From a virus, in the IMG/VR virus record IMGVR_UViG_3300030099_006105, positions 1-29,909 of that record: DNA of 29,909 nucleotides; one strand, given 5' to 3'. The translations under genes and the position numbers were made by a program. Every line of letters begins with the position of its first letter. The stretch's first letter is position 1. The notes under the pieces are model-generated. The model searched no databases and had not been told where the DNA came from. It saw nothing but the letters and a program-made list of their open reading frames with translations. This document shows, piece by piece, positions 1 to 7,085 of the stretch.

Positions 1-2
1 TC

Positions 3-176
3 GAATACATTACAAAAAACGTAGACACCCTGCTTCAAATCGCAGCGAGTGTAATCGCCGTAGCTTCTCTTGTTGCTACATTGACTCCGAACGAAAGCGA
101 CAATAAGTGGGTTTCCCGCGCTTCAGCAGTCATTTCATGGCTTGCGCTCAATGTGGGCAAAGCTAAGAGCAAGTGA
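3..176 (+). CDS. Small hydrophobic phage protein, 5' truncated
   Basis: The reading frame is open from the window edge to a TGA at 174-176, giving 57 residues; the start lies upstream of the window. The visible part has a hydrophobic stretch (TLLQIAASVIAVASLVATLT) followed by a polar turn with Asn, Glu, Ser and Asp and then a short amphipathic segment (SAVISWLALNVGKAK). Small proteins of this layout often sit just upstream of lysis genes in phages, and the next four genes here are lysis genes, so a membrane-associated accessory or holin-like role is possible but inferred. Its stop codon overlaps the GTG start of the next gene (GTGA), which suggests co-transcription and translational coupling. 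Confidence 0.6.
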   Translation, partial: EYITKNVDTLLQIAASVIAVASLVATLTPNESDNKWVSRASAVISWLALNVGKAKSK

Positions 177-373
177 AATCCTTTGTTCAACTTTTAACTG
201 CTGCACTCAATGCTTACATCGAAAGTGTTAGGTTCAAAAGAGACCGGCGTATTGACGAGCTGGAAGATGAGCTTGCTCGTTTGGCTGCTGACGGTAGTCC
301 TTCTAGTAAGCTGCTCCTCGAACGTATGGCACGAAGAATTCGCAGAGAGCGTAAACGACTCCGCTCTTTATGA
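173..373 (+). CDS. Small basic coiled-coil protein, possible Rz-like inner spanin
   Basis: A 66-residue protein starting at GTG 173, coupled to the upstream stop by a GTGA overlap. After an amphipathic N-terminus (FVQLLTAALNAYIESV) it is a highly charged helix rich in Arg, Glu and Lys (RRIDELEDELARLAADG, then ERMARRIRRERKRLRSL), consistent with a coiled coil. The next gene, an apparent outer-membrane lipoprotein, begins inside this one in another frame. That is the nested arrangement of Rz/Rz1 spanins, the proteins that disrupt the outer membrane at the end of lysis. A real inner spanin needs an N-terminal membrane anchor, and this N-terminus is only weakly hydrophobic, so the spanin label rests on position and charge pattern rather than a domain match. 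Confidence 0.6.
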   Translation: MKSFVQLLTAALNAYIESVRFKRDRRIDELEDELARLAADGSPSSKLLLERMARRIRRERKRLRSL

Positions 374-503
374 TCCCCCAACGATTACTCTAGTAGAGGG
401 AGTTCCTTATTCTTTTGTAGAAGGAACTTTAATCGGACGAAAAAATCATAAATTTCATTCTGATTACAGTTATCAACGAGCAATTATTATTGGCGAAAAA
501 TGA
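267..503 (+). CDS. Rz1-like outer-membrane lipoprotein (outer spanin candidate)
   Basis: A 78-residue protein read from ATG 267, chosen because it starts exactly at a lipoprotein signal peptide (MSLLVWLLTVVLLVSCSSN) and has GGAAG just upstream. An upstream in-frame start at 210 would bury the signal. The lipobox is L-V-S-C with Cys16 as the predicted lipidated residue. The first third lies inside the preceding 66-residue gene in another frame and the rest runs on alone, the overlapping form of Rz/Rz1 pairs. In that family the small lipoprotein sits in the outer membrane and fuses it with the inner membrane for final lysis of Gram-negative hosts. The mature part contains DPP and is rich in Tyr, Ser and Asn but lacks the strong Pro-richness of lambda Rz1. 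Its stop overlaps the ATG of the holin-like gene. Confidence 0.65.
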   Translation: MSLLVWLLTVVLLVSCSSNVWHEEFAESVNDSALYDPPTITLVEGVPYSFVEGTLIGRKNHKFHSDYSYQRAIIIGEK

Positions 504-664
504 TCAATACTAGAATATTTGATTCTTTGATCGGGATGGCCGCCCCCGTCATAGGGCTGGTTACAAGTATGCAGGAGCAATTCGAGTATTGGTTACGAGT
601 AGGGTCTTTATTAGTAGGTATAGCTGTTGGACTAGCCTCTCTTTACAGGATTATTAAGAAATGA
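500..664 (+). CDS. Holin-like two-helix membrane protein
   Basis: A 54-residue gene, start ATG 500 overlapping the previous stop (ATGA) and stop TGA 662-664 overlapping the endolysin start (ATGA). It has two hydrophobic segments (IGMAAPVIGLVTSM and VGSLLVGIAVGLASLYRI) joined by a polar stretch with Gln, Glu, Phe and Trp, and ends in Lys-Lys. Size, two membrane helices, a basic tail and position directly before an amidase are typical of phage holins, which make lesions in the inner membrane and time lysis. No specific holin family is recognised, so the role comes from topology and context. Confidence 0.65.
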   Translation: MINTRIFDSLIGMAAPVIGLVTSMQEQFEYWLRVGSLLVGIAVGLASLYRIIKK

Positions 665-1218
665 AAATTGGTTTGGCTGTAGGACACTCTCGCAAAGGAG
701 ATGAAGGAGCTATGACTTCAAGGGAGTCAGGTTACTCTATTTCTGAGTGGCAGTTTAACTGCGATTTAGTCCGTAGGATTTTGCCAAGCTTACAAGTAGA
801 TTATGTAATCTACGATGACTATGTAGCCCGTAGTTATGTTGGAGGAATAAATTACCTTTCTCGGAAGTTAACTGAAGACAAAGTCGATGCGGTCATTGAA
901 TTTCATTTCAATTCAGCAGGTCCTAAGGCCGAGGGGCATGAGTGGTTGTATTGGCACACGAGCAAAGAAGGGGCACGGTTAGCTTATGCTTTAAGGGACG
1001 AAATGCAGATTACATACCCTGAGATGAAATCTCGGGGGGCTAAACCTAGAGCCAAAAATCAAAGGGGCAGTTACGCTCTTCGCAAGACTCCGGTCCCGTG
1101 CGTTTTGGCCGAGCCATTCTTTGGAAGTAACTGCGACGAGTGGCAAAAAATTAATAATCATAGGGGCAAACTCGCCGGAGTATTTGCCAGAGCTATAAAT
1201 AAATTCGCAGACGGATGA
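661..1218 (+). CDS. N-acetylmuramoyl-L-alanine amidase, endolysin (Amidase_3-like)
   Basis: A 185-residue protein that should cut the amide bond between muramic acid and the peptide stem of peptidoglycan. Features of zinc amidases of the Amidase_3 type are in order: GHS with His9 after a hydrophobic strand, Glu29 in SISEWQFN, His82 in VIEFHFNSA, and Glu151 in LAEPFFGSN as the likely catalytic glutamate. It is a single catalytic domain with no signal peptide and no separate cell-wall-binding domain, as expected of a holin-released endolysin of a Gram-negative host. It sits between a holin-like gene (ATGA overlap at 661) and a small metallopeptidase (ATGA overlap at 1215). The N-terminal strand begins at once after the Met, so the start is well supported. 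Confidence 0.88.
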   Translation: MKIGLAVGHSRKGDEGAMTSRESGYSISEWQFNCDLVRRILPSLQVDYVIYDDYVARSYVGGINYLSRKLTEDKVDAVIEFHFNSAGPKAEGHEWLYWHTSKEGARLAYALRDEMQITYPEMKSRGAKPRAKNQRGSYALRKTPVPCVLAEPFFGSNCDEWQKINNHRGKLAGVFARAINKFADG

Positions 1219-1526
1219 CTCTCCCCAAATCAGTCCATATAGCAGGAGTTCCTGTTAAGATAATCAGGGAAGATTTGAGCGATGAGAACGGACGTTCAAA
1301 AGGATATTTCGGGTATTACTCACATGAGCGCAAAACTATTGTGGTAGATTCTAATTTAAAACCAGCCGAGGTTAAGGCGACTGTACGACACGAGATGCTT
1401 CATGCCTGCTTCGCTTTTTCCGGTTTAGATCGTCTAGAAACATTTGCTGAAGAATCTGTAGTAGTATGCTTGGAAGAATTATTTTTTGGACCTTGGGAAA
1501 GATTTTGTAAGCGTTTTAGAGCATGA
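1215..1526 (+). CDS. Small HExxH zinc metallopeptidase-like protein
   Basis: A 103-residue protein with a clear zincin signature: a strand (KTIVVDSN) followed by a helix carrying His59-Glu60-x-x-His63 in RHEMLHACFAF, then Glu79/Glu80 about 16 residues later as a possible third zinc ligand. Phages encode small HExxH proteins related to the ImmA/IrrE and SprT groups, and this looks like a minimal member, but I cannot assign the subgroup. It is coupled to the amidase upstream (ATGA at 1215) and to the basic protein downstream (ATGA at 1523), so it is expressed with the lysis genes. Possible roles are cleavage of a host or virion protein late in infection. There is no signal peptide, so it should act in the cytoplasm or be packaged. 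Confidence 0.7.
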   Translation: MTLPKSVHIAGVPVKIIREDLSDENGRSKGYFGYYSHERKTIVVDSNLKPAEVKATVRHEMLHACFAFSGLDRLETFAEESVVVCLEELFFGPWERFCKRFRA

Positions 1527-1924
1527 GTAGAAAAAAGAAAACTTCGGGAACTGCGACTAAGTCGAACCCCAAACTTTGGGCTCAAGCTAAAGCCGAGGCT
1601 AAACGAAGAATGGGAGGAAAGCATTCTGCTCGAGCAATGCAGCTCGCGACTAAAATTTACAAGAAAAGAGGGGGTCGCTATAAAGGAAAAAGAAAATCCG
1701 GAAATAAATTACGCAAGTGGTCTAAACAAGATTGGGGAACTAGTTCTGGTAAAAAATCATCAGAAACGGGAGAGCGTTATTTGCCGAAAAAAGCTCGCAA
1801 GATGTTAACTAAATCGCAAAGAGCGGCTGGTAACAGAGCTAAAAGAAAAGCGACCCGTGCTGGTAAACAACGAGCTAAGTATACCAAGGCTGAAAGAAGA
1901 GCATTTGTAAGAGCAACTAGATAA
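1523..1924 (+). CDS. Very basic small protein, DUF5872-like
   Basis: A 133-residue protein extremely rich in Lys and Arg. An N-terminal module (NPKLWAQAKAEAKRRMGGKH, then an Ala/Lys helix) is followed by a second module around residues 62-95 with WSKQDWGTSSG and TGERYLPKKAR. From memory these motifs recur in short phage and large-DNA-virus proteins annotated DUF5872; the label is not from a search. The function is unknown. High positive charge suggests nucleic-acid binding, for example DNA condensation or a capsid-internal role, which is inference. It overlaps the metallopeptidase gene by 4 bp (ATGA), and two further basic proteins follow. Confidence 0.75.
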   Translation: MSRKKKTSGTATKSNPKLWAQAKAEAKRRMGGKHSARAMQLATKIYKKRGGRYKGKRKSGNKLRKWSKQDWGTSSGKKSSETGERYLPKKARKMLTKSQRAAGNRAKRKATRAGKQRAKYTKAERRAFVRATR

Positions 1925-1932
1925 CAATAACC

Positions 1933-2208
1933 ATGAAAGGTGTAGCACACTACCTAAAAGACGGAACCATCCATAAGGGTGGTACTCACAAGATGCCTAA
2001 TGGAGATCTTCATACAGGTTCATCTCATAACAAAAACAGCCAAAAACTTTTTCATTTTGATGAGCTTTCTGAAAAGGCTCAGAAAAAAGCTAAGAAGAAA
2101 ACGGCAAAGAAAAAAACGGCTAAGGAAAAGTCAAAAAAAGATGACGTTCCTTTTGAAAAGGCCGTTGAAGCCCGAATGAAAAAAGAAGTTCCACGCCGTG
2201 GCTACTAA
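1933..2208 (+). CDS. Basic protein with repeated His/Gly/Thr motif and Lys-rich tail
   Basis: A 91-residue protein. The N-terminal half has a repeated pattern of short turns (KDGTIHKGGTHKMPNGDLHT) ending in SQKLFHFDELSEKAQKKAKK, then a low-complexity Lys-rich tail. Similar 'THKMPDG...LHTG...L' segments occur in small phage proteins that travel with the DUF5872-like and following genes (recollection, not a search). The function is unknown. The leader before ATG 1933 (taacaataacc) has no Shine-Dalgarno sequence, and the gene is 8 bases past the previous stop. The 3' end overlaps the next gene by 11 bases. Confidence 0.65.
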   Translation: MKGVAHYLKDGTIHKGGTHKMPNGDLHTGSSHNKNSQKLFHFDELSEKAQKKAKKKTAKKKTAKEKSKKDDVPFEKAVEARMKKEVPRRGY

Positions 2209-2494
2209 GAGACAATTCAAAAGATTACCTTCAGGAAAGATCTCGTATCGAGGCGAGACTTTTCCTGGCATAAACAAGCCAAAGCGAGCCCCTAAAGGTA
2301 GCAAAAAAAAGTTCATCGTTCTTGCAAAACAGGGGAATAAAATCCGCAAAATATCTTACGGGCATCGCGATTACGAAGATTTTAGAACGCACAAAGACCC
2401 CAAACGCCGAGCTAACTTTAGATCAAGGATGCGGTGTTCAACAGCTAAAGATAAAACGACGGCCCGATATTGGGCCTGCAAACACCTCTGGTAA
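2198..2494 (+). CDS. Small basic protein, DUF5754-like
   Basis: A 98-residue basic protein starting at GTG 2198 inside the end of the preceding gene. The core has KKFIVLAKQGNKIRKISYG, then an acidic/aromatic stretch, HKDPKRRANFRSRMRCSTA and a C-terminal DKTTARYWACKHLW. The order of hydrophobic strand, HKDP-R, an RxR/Cys stretch and a terminal YW-C-LW resembles proteins called DUF5754 in large DNA viruses and phages, judged from memory. Two Cys residues and the His could bind metal or form structure. The function is unknown. Together with the two genes before it, it forms a run of three small Lys/Arg-rich proteins. The stop TAA shares its last A with the next ATG (TAATG). Confidence 0.68.
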   Translation: MATKRQFKRLPSGKISYRGETFPGINKPKRAPKGSKKKFIVLAKQGNKIRKISYGHRDYEDFRTHKDPKRRANFRSRMRCSTAKDKTTARYWACKHLW

Positions 2495-3033
2495 TGAAGC
2501 GTCACTTGCCCTCCCAATTCTCAAAGGAAAAAGGGGGTAAGTTTGTGGTTTTCGAGCCTGCGCCAGAAGATATAAAAATTGCGTTCCAGCGGAGCAAACG
2601 GCAGGGGGTTTTACCAAACTCGTTTACGTATGGAGCGGGCCGCATGACCGGATTTTTAGGGGAGCTTGCATTTGAACATTTATATCCTGAGGCGTCATAT
2701 GTTGGGGGAACAAGTTTAGACCATGATTTTATTCTTGGTCGCCGAAAGATAGACGTTAAGTCAAAAACTTGTGGGTCTCCTCCTTTGCCACACTACACGG
2801 CTTCTGTTAACTGTGCGGCCAAAGTAATTCCAAAAGCAAGTTATTACTACTTTGTCCGTGTAGACAAAGATTTAACAAAGGCGTGGTTGTTGGGGTGGAT
2901 AACTAGAAAAGCTTTGCTCAATGAAGGTGAGTTTAAAAAGCGCGGCGACGAAGACTCTAGCGGTTTTATGTATCGAGCTAGTGGATATCACATTCCTCTA
3001 GAAAGATTACGATCCCCTTTAAGTTGGAAGTGA
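2494..3033 (+). CDS. PD-(D/E)XK nuclease-like protein
   Basis: A 179-residue protein from ATG 2494; a TTG at 2470 would add 8 residues but overlap the previous gene, and the TAATG junction favours the ATG. The centre fits a restriction-endonuclease-like fold: Glu in GFLGELAFEHLYP, Asp in SLDHDFILG, and the D-x-K pair in RRKIDVKSK. Strands and an aromatic stretch (ASYYYFVRVD) and a GWIT segment follow. It is probably a Mg-dependent DNA nuclease, but substrate and role (host DNA degradation, packaging, repair) are not visible. Its 3' end overlaps the convergent primase-helicase gene by 15 bases, with no terminator in between. Confidence 0.62.
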   Translation: MKRHLPSQFSKEKGGKFVVFEPAPEDIKIAFQRSKRQGVLPNSFTYGAGRMTGFLGELAFEHLYPEASYVGGTSLDHDFILGRRKIDVKSKTCGSPPLPHYTASVNCAAKVIPKASYYYFVRVDKDLTKAWLLGWITRKALLNEGEFKKRGDEDSSGFMYRASGYHIPLERLRSPLSWK

Positions 3034-5181
3034 CACCATTGCTGGAGTAATATCATACTTTTCGTCAATACTTATTGACCAAACCTTACCGCCGCCGTGC
3101 CCCACAGATTTAACTGGCCTCACGTTTGGGTTTGCTTTGCCTGCTTCTTCTAAGGCTGACATACCCCGCCGAACAAATTCTAAGTTGTTCGACATCCCCA
3201 CATTTCTTCCGTTGTTAAAATCGTGCAGAGTTACTTGAAACTCTGTAAGGGTTCCTTCCCATTGCTTTATTGAGTCGTTTAATGAACGACATCTTTTGGC
3301 AAAGAACTCAACTAGTTCCGCCACCGACGACCTGCTCGAGTTGTCGTATGCGGCTGACGCAACCGCGATGTCAATAAAGCTATTAACGCCGAACCGGCCA
3401 TACGATTCTATTTCTTGTGGGACTTCCCAATCCATGAGCCACTTCCCAAGGTGGGGTAATTCTCTCCAGATAGTCTCTTCTAAAATTTTATTTGCTGGGA
3501 ACTTGCTTGTAGCTTCATCTCTTACTTTTAAAGCTATGAGCTTATCCCGATTACTGCTGTCCAAGGCCGGTATCACAGACAAGCTATTTGCGTCCATGTT
3601 TAAGGACATGATAACTCTACCGGCCCAAGGAATAGATAAGGCATCAGCATACTTAGCCATGTATTCTATACGTGGATTAGCGACGGCCCTTTTTATTAAC
3701 TCCGTAGCTTTACGCTGATCTTGGAATGAACTGGCACTTGTCGTGTCGTCGATGACCCAAGCAGCTACTCGACCAAGGTCTTTGTTAAACTTGGTGTGTC
3801 CCGATAAGTAATCCGAAGCGTCAGAGAATCCTCCAACCAATCCAGAGATGACCCTGTTTGATAGTAAGCTTTTGCCTTTGTTCGTCGGGCCCACAAGAAT
3901 AAGTGCCTGGCCCTGCTTCGGTTCTCTTTCCAAGACAGCCTCATAAAATCTCTTCATCCACGCAAAGAAATATTCGACAGTGGGCCTGTCAGTAGAGTTC
4001 TCGAATAGTTGGGCAAGCCACCCGTATAAGAAAGGCCAGTGTTCTTTAGCACCGCTTTCAGCCGGTTCTACAGGCTCAATCATAGATGTATTAAGAATCC
4101 TGTTCCCACTACATTCTACAATTCTTTCTTTTGAAAACACTACGGGGGCGATTTCGTGGATTCTATTTTGATTGCTGATGACAAGAAGGGCCGACTCTAC
4201 TTCCGACAAAGGAACACCTTTCTTCTTCTTGGGACTAAATCCCAGTTGTCTTAGCTCTAGTATTATTTGGTCTCTGGGAATTTGAACCGCGATATTGTTG
4301 AGCAGTTTAAAAAATGTTTTTCCATTGAACCAATACTCATCCAAAAGATTCCCCATCTTCTTTTGTTCGTAGTCAGATACAAATTCGGCTCCAAAGATAT
4401 CCCTCCATGTTACGAATCCCCTACCAGCACGGTCGCTGTAACAAATCATCCCATCCTCCGAGACTTGAGCCCCCTCTCTATCGATACCATCATCAATCCA
4501 AAACAAAGGACCTCTGCACCCTACTTCAAATTCTCCTCGCCAACGATGCCCATAGGTTTCGGCTACCTTAGCCGCAATGACCTCGATGGGGATCGCGGTG
4601 TCTTTACTCTGAGGAGGCGCTACATTCGCTGCTTTCAACAGCGCCGTCTGTATCACACTGTCTGGCAAGGGGTCTCCTATCTTTGTCCAGTCTTCTCCAA
4701 GCTCGAAATATTGAGCCGCGTTTAAAGAAGTGTTGTCAAAGCCCGCGAAGACTTTATGCGCTTGGAGAATATTTTTTAACTCGTTAAAGAAAGCAGAAAA
4801 CATATCAGGACTAATAGGGACGGGTGTGTCAAACTCCCATACTAGTCTTATGTATCCTGAGTGCGTCCTAGACCTCCATGTCGGAAGTTTATCTTTGCAC
4901 ACCGTTTTTATTTTGAGTTCTACCAAGTTCCAATCTACCGGGGCATCGTAGTCGATCACCATGCCGTGCGCTACGTTGACGGGATTGTCGGCCGATATTC
5001 TTTTCGACGGGGCTCTACCTTCTAGGGCTGTGTAGAATACATGATTGGTGGTATCTGTGGCGCACCATGCTCTATAGTCAGCCTTGTTTTGAAATCCAGG
5101 TTTTTGTGATTTTAGAGACGACAGGTCAGAGCACTTTTGCGCTGAAGCATCCCTAAGGTTTTTTATATATCGGTAAGTCAT
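3019..5181 (-). CDS. Primase-polymerase / SF3 (D5-like) helicase
   Basis: A 720-residue fusion-type replication protein. The N-terminal third looks like an archaeo-eukaryotic-type primase-polymerase domain: Asp77-Tyr78-Asp79 in MVIDYDAP is the candidate metal-binding pair, followed by WRSRTHSGYIRLVWEF and a later AAQYFELGEDW. A linker region with RGPLFWIDDG follows. The C-terminal half is a superfamily 3 helicase, with Walker A GPTNKGKSLLS (Lys437), Walker B AAWVIDDTTS (Asp478-Asp479) and a sensor-like IMSLNMD. The layout matches phage primase-helicases such as the NrS-1 type and D5-like proteins. It should make primers and unwind DNA at the fork. It is the last gene of the leftward replication block; its ATG overlaps the polymerase stop (ATGA at 5178-5181). 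Confidence 0.85.
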   Translation of the reverse strand: MTYRYIKNLRDASAQKCSDLSSLKSQKPGFQNKADYRAWCATDTTNHVFYTALEGRAPSKRISADNPVNVAHGMVIDYDAPVDWNLVELKIKTVCKDKLPTWRSRTHSGYIRLVWEFDTPVPISPDMFSAFFNELKNILQAHKVFAGFDNTSLNAAQYFELGEDWTKIGDPLPDSVIQTALLKAANVAPPQSKDTAIPIEVIAAKVAETYGHRWRGEFEVGCRGPLFWIDDGIDREGAQVSEDGMICYSDRAGRGFVTWRDIFGAEFVSDYEQKKMGNLLDEYWFNGKTFFKLLNNIAVQIPRDQIILELRQLGFSPKKKKGVPLSEVESALLVISNQNRIHEIAPVVFSKERIVECSGNRILNTSMIEPVEPAESGAKEHWPFLYGWLAQLFENSTDRPTVEYFFAWMKRFYEAVLEREPKQGQALILVGPTNKGKSLLSNRVISGLVGGFSDASDYLSGHTKFNKDLGRVAAWVIDDTTSASSFQDQRKATELIKRAVANPRIEYMAKYADALSIPWAGRVIMSLNMDANSLSVIPALDSSNRDKLIALKVRDEATSKFPANKILEETIWRELPHLGKWLMDWEVPQEIESYGRFGVNSFIDIAVASAAYDNSSRSSVAELVEFFAKRCRSLNDSIKQWEGTLTEFQVTLHDFNNGRNVGMSNNLEFVRRGMSALEEAGKANPNVRPVKSVGHGGGKVWSISIDEKYDITPAMVSLPT

Positions 5182-6953
5182 TTAGTGTATTTCTCTACTA
5201 CAGAACCTTCTGCATCTAAGGGTATATCCGGAATCCATTCCGGGGGAGTCGTCATAATTTCAATTATTTCAGAAAGAGTTTGCTCGGCACAGTTTTTCTC
5301 CGTCTCCACGACGATTTCATCGTGAACGTGCATAATTATTTTGTGACCGGCTTCCGATACCCGGACAAGCATGTCTGAAAAAATATCCCGCGCTAATGCT
5401 TGAGAGGCGTTCTCAGCCACAAACCCTCCCCACAATCTTGTAGGAACCATCTTTGTGCCTTTAGGAAAATAAGCTGTGTACTGACTCCCTTTGTTCTCGA
5501 CATAGTCTTCTCTGATGTAACCGTAATCCAGAACCCGGCCACTTGGTAGGGGCACGACAAACTTTGTGGGGTAACCCTGTTGTGTCAGTTCGTGCGACGA
5601 CGAGATTGTCATATTATATTTTTGCCATAATTTAGTCACGCTCCTCATCGAGTCTCTATACATATCCACGGCCGCGTCAGCTTCTGAACGCTTCATGCCA
5701 GACATTTCTGCAAAGCGTTTCTTGCCTGCTCCGTATCCGCATCCTAGCACCATAGCTTTTACTTTGTGCCGGAGCTTGGGATCCTGTTTCAGGGATCCGG
5801 ATTCCTTTTGCCAGAGGTTAAATCGAATTGCAAACGCCTCATAAATGTCTTCGCAAGAAGCGATTTCCTCCATCATCTGACTATCCTTAGCAAGCCAACA
5901 TAAAGTTCTCACTTCGATCTGGCTTAGATCTACAACGACTAACCGCTTGCCCTCTTTAGCCCGTATAAGGTGCCGAAGATTGACCCCGAACATTTCGTCC
6001 CTTGGTAAATTCTGGAGATTAAGGTTCCCACCGCTCCCACTAAAGCGCCCGGTGTGCGCTCCGAAATACATAAAGCCGCCATAGTATCGACCGTCAGGCA
6101 TCGTCGCCACATCGAAGCTTTCGACCTTTTTCTTTAGCGCATTTATGCGCCTCCAATTTTGCACGGCGTTGATCCAAGTATGTTTCTTTCCGTGGTATTC
6201 CAACCATTTTTTAGCCTCTGGGTCTGTAGCTGCAAGACTGGCGGGCGGCTCTAAACCTAAGTTTTGACATTGCTCGTCGAATGCTGCCCGACTCAAAAGA
6301 GGCTTGGACCCCATCCACGGGATCGCATTCTCTGCTTCAAACAAATACCCAGCTATGGTTTCGAGCTGGGCCTTCAGTAAATCAGTGTCGATAGGAATCC
6401 CACCCTGACAAATTCTTCGATTAAGTGTGCTTATGACGCGCTCCCTTTCGGGCCATTGTTCGCTAAAAGTGTCCCAAAGCTGTAAGCATAGCTCCGAGTC
6501 TTTAAGGGCGTATTTACTTACTTCCGCCCTAAAGTCTTCGTCCATCGACTCCCATTTCTTCCCACTCATGTTGTCCCGTGTGGACTTATCAACTTCTAGT
6601 CCAAAGGCCGCTTTAGTAGATGCTTTAAGCGAGCGAGGAAGCCGCACATACGCGGCCATATCCGCCGTACAATGCCAGTGTTCTGGCGTGGCTTCTTCCC
6701 ACCATCCTTGCCTAATTCCATATAAATATAAGGTTTCATCAAAAGTAGCATTGTGGGACAGGGCTATGTTTCCCGTTATCAAAGCCCAATCAAAATTTTT
6801 AGGGTGCCCAACAAACTCAGTCCCATCGTCCCCGACGACCGTAACCATGTAGGCGTCAAAATCTGGGTGAGCAAAATACCCTAGAGGTCCAAGAGTTCGG
6901 ATAGAACAATCCTTGTCGTAGTAGGTCTCAAAATCTATTGCGTAAACAGTCAT
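5178..6953 (-). CDS. polA: Family A DNA polymerase with 3'-5' exonuclease
   Basis: A 591-residue replicative polymerase. The exonuclease domain has Exo I IDFETYY (Asp7, Glu9), Exo II SHNATFDE and Exo III YALKDSELC. The polymerase domain has motif A VVDLSQIEVR (Asp342), motif B KAMVLGCGYG (Lys399, Tyr407) and motif C MHVHDEIVV (His544-Asp545-Glu546). There is no 5'-3' exonuclease domain, as in T7-like phage enzymes. I start at ATG 6953, directly before the Exo I strand. A GTG at 6971 would add six residues but lies inside a perfect 13-bp inverted repeat. The leader has no good Shine-Dalgarno sequence except a GGGGG run held in the 3' arm of that repeat, so translation may depend on the hairpin opening. 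Confidence 0.95.
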   Translation of the reverse strand: MTVYAIDFETYYDKDCSIRTLGPLGYFAHPDFDAYMVTVVGDDGTEFVGHPKNFDWALITGNIALSHNATFDETLYLYGIRQGWWEEATPEHWHCTADMAAYVRLPRSLKASTKAAFGLEVDKSTRDNMSGKKWESMDEDFRAEVSKYALKDSELCLQLWDTFSEQWPERERVISTLNRRICQGGIPIDTDLLKAQLETIAGYLFEAENAIPWMGSKPLLSRAAFDEQCQNLGLEPPASLAATDPEAKKWLEYHGKKHTWINAVQNWRRINALKKKVESFDVATMPDGRYYGGFMYFGAHTGRFSGSGGNLNLQNLPRDEMFGVNLRHLIRAKEGKRLVVVDLSQIEVRTLCWLAKDSQMMEEIASCEDIYEAFAIRFNLWQKESGSLKQDPKLRHKVKAMVLGCGYGAGKKRFAEMSGMKRSEADAAVDMYRDSMRSVTKLWQKYNMTISSSHELTQQGYPTKFVVPLPSGRVLDYGYIREDYVENKGSQYTAYFPKGTKMVPTRLWGGFVAENASQALARDIFSDMLVRVSEAGHKIIMHVHDEIVVETEKNCAEQTLSEIIEIMTTPPEWIPDIPLDAEGSVVEKYTK

Positions 6954-7085
6954 ATCTAAAAATACCCCCACAGGCCCGAGACAACCTGTGGGGGTATGAT
7001 TTTAGGGTTTTATGTGGTTACCCTAAAGGCCATGAAATGACCAGACCAATAAGGCGACCTCCGTCTTATTGATCCGCCACATTAC
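6954..7085 (-). promoter_or_regulatory. Structured 132-base leader before the polymerase with three hairpins
   Basis: This is the longest gap in the leftward replication block and holds no credible ORF. It contains three successive inverted repeats. One pairs 7047-7056 with 7062-7071 (10 bp with one G-U, loop 5). One pairs 7001-7008 with 7020-7027 (8 bp perfect, loop 11). One pairs 6962-6974 with 6985-6997 (13 bp perfect, loop 10). All could form on the minus-strand transcript between the 80-residue gene and the polymerase. Pairing is read directly from the sequence; a regulatory role (attenuation, processing, translation control) is inferred. No clear -35/-10 promoter is seen. Confidence 0.55.
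6957..6997 (-). terminator. GC-rich hairpin with T-tract at the polymerase start (possible attenuator)
   Basis: In transcript (minus) sense a perfect 13-bp stem (ATACCCCCACAGG pairing with CCTGTGGGGGTAT, loop TTGTCTCGGG) is followed at once by TTTT, the form of an intrinsic terminator. It ends only 8 bases before the polymerase ATG, so it would act as an attenuator between the upstream genes and polymerase/primase. Otherwise it could mask the GGGGG ribosome-binding candidate in its 3' arm. Confidence 0.5.

Noticed and set aside
3296-3718. 140-codon plus-strand frame opposite the primase-helicase
   Set aside because: It lies wholly antisense to a gene with intact SF3 motifs, and its protein is low-complexity Ser/Leu-rich with no motif.
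4267-4725. 152-codon plus-strand frame opposite the primase-helicase
   Set aside because: It is antisense to the conserved coding region and has no start signal or recognisable domain.
6954-6971. GTG start at 6971 for the DNA polymerase
   Set aside because: It would translate the 3' arm of the perfect hairpin, and the six extra residues are unlike the family; ATG 6953 sits directly before the Exo I strand.
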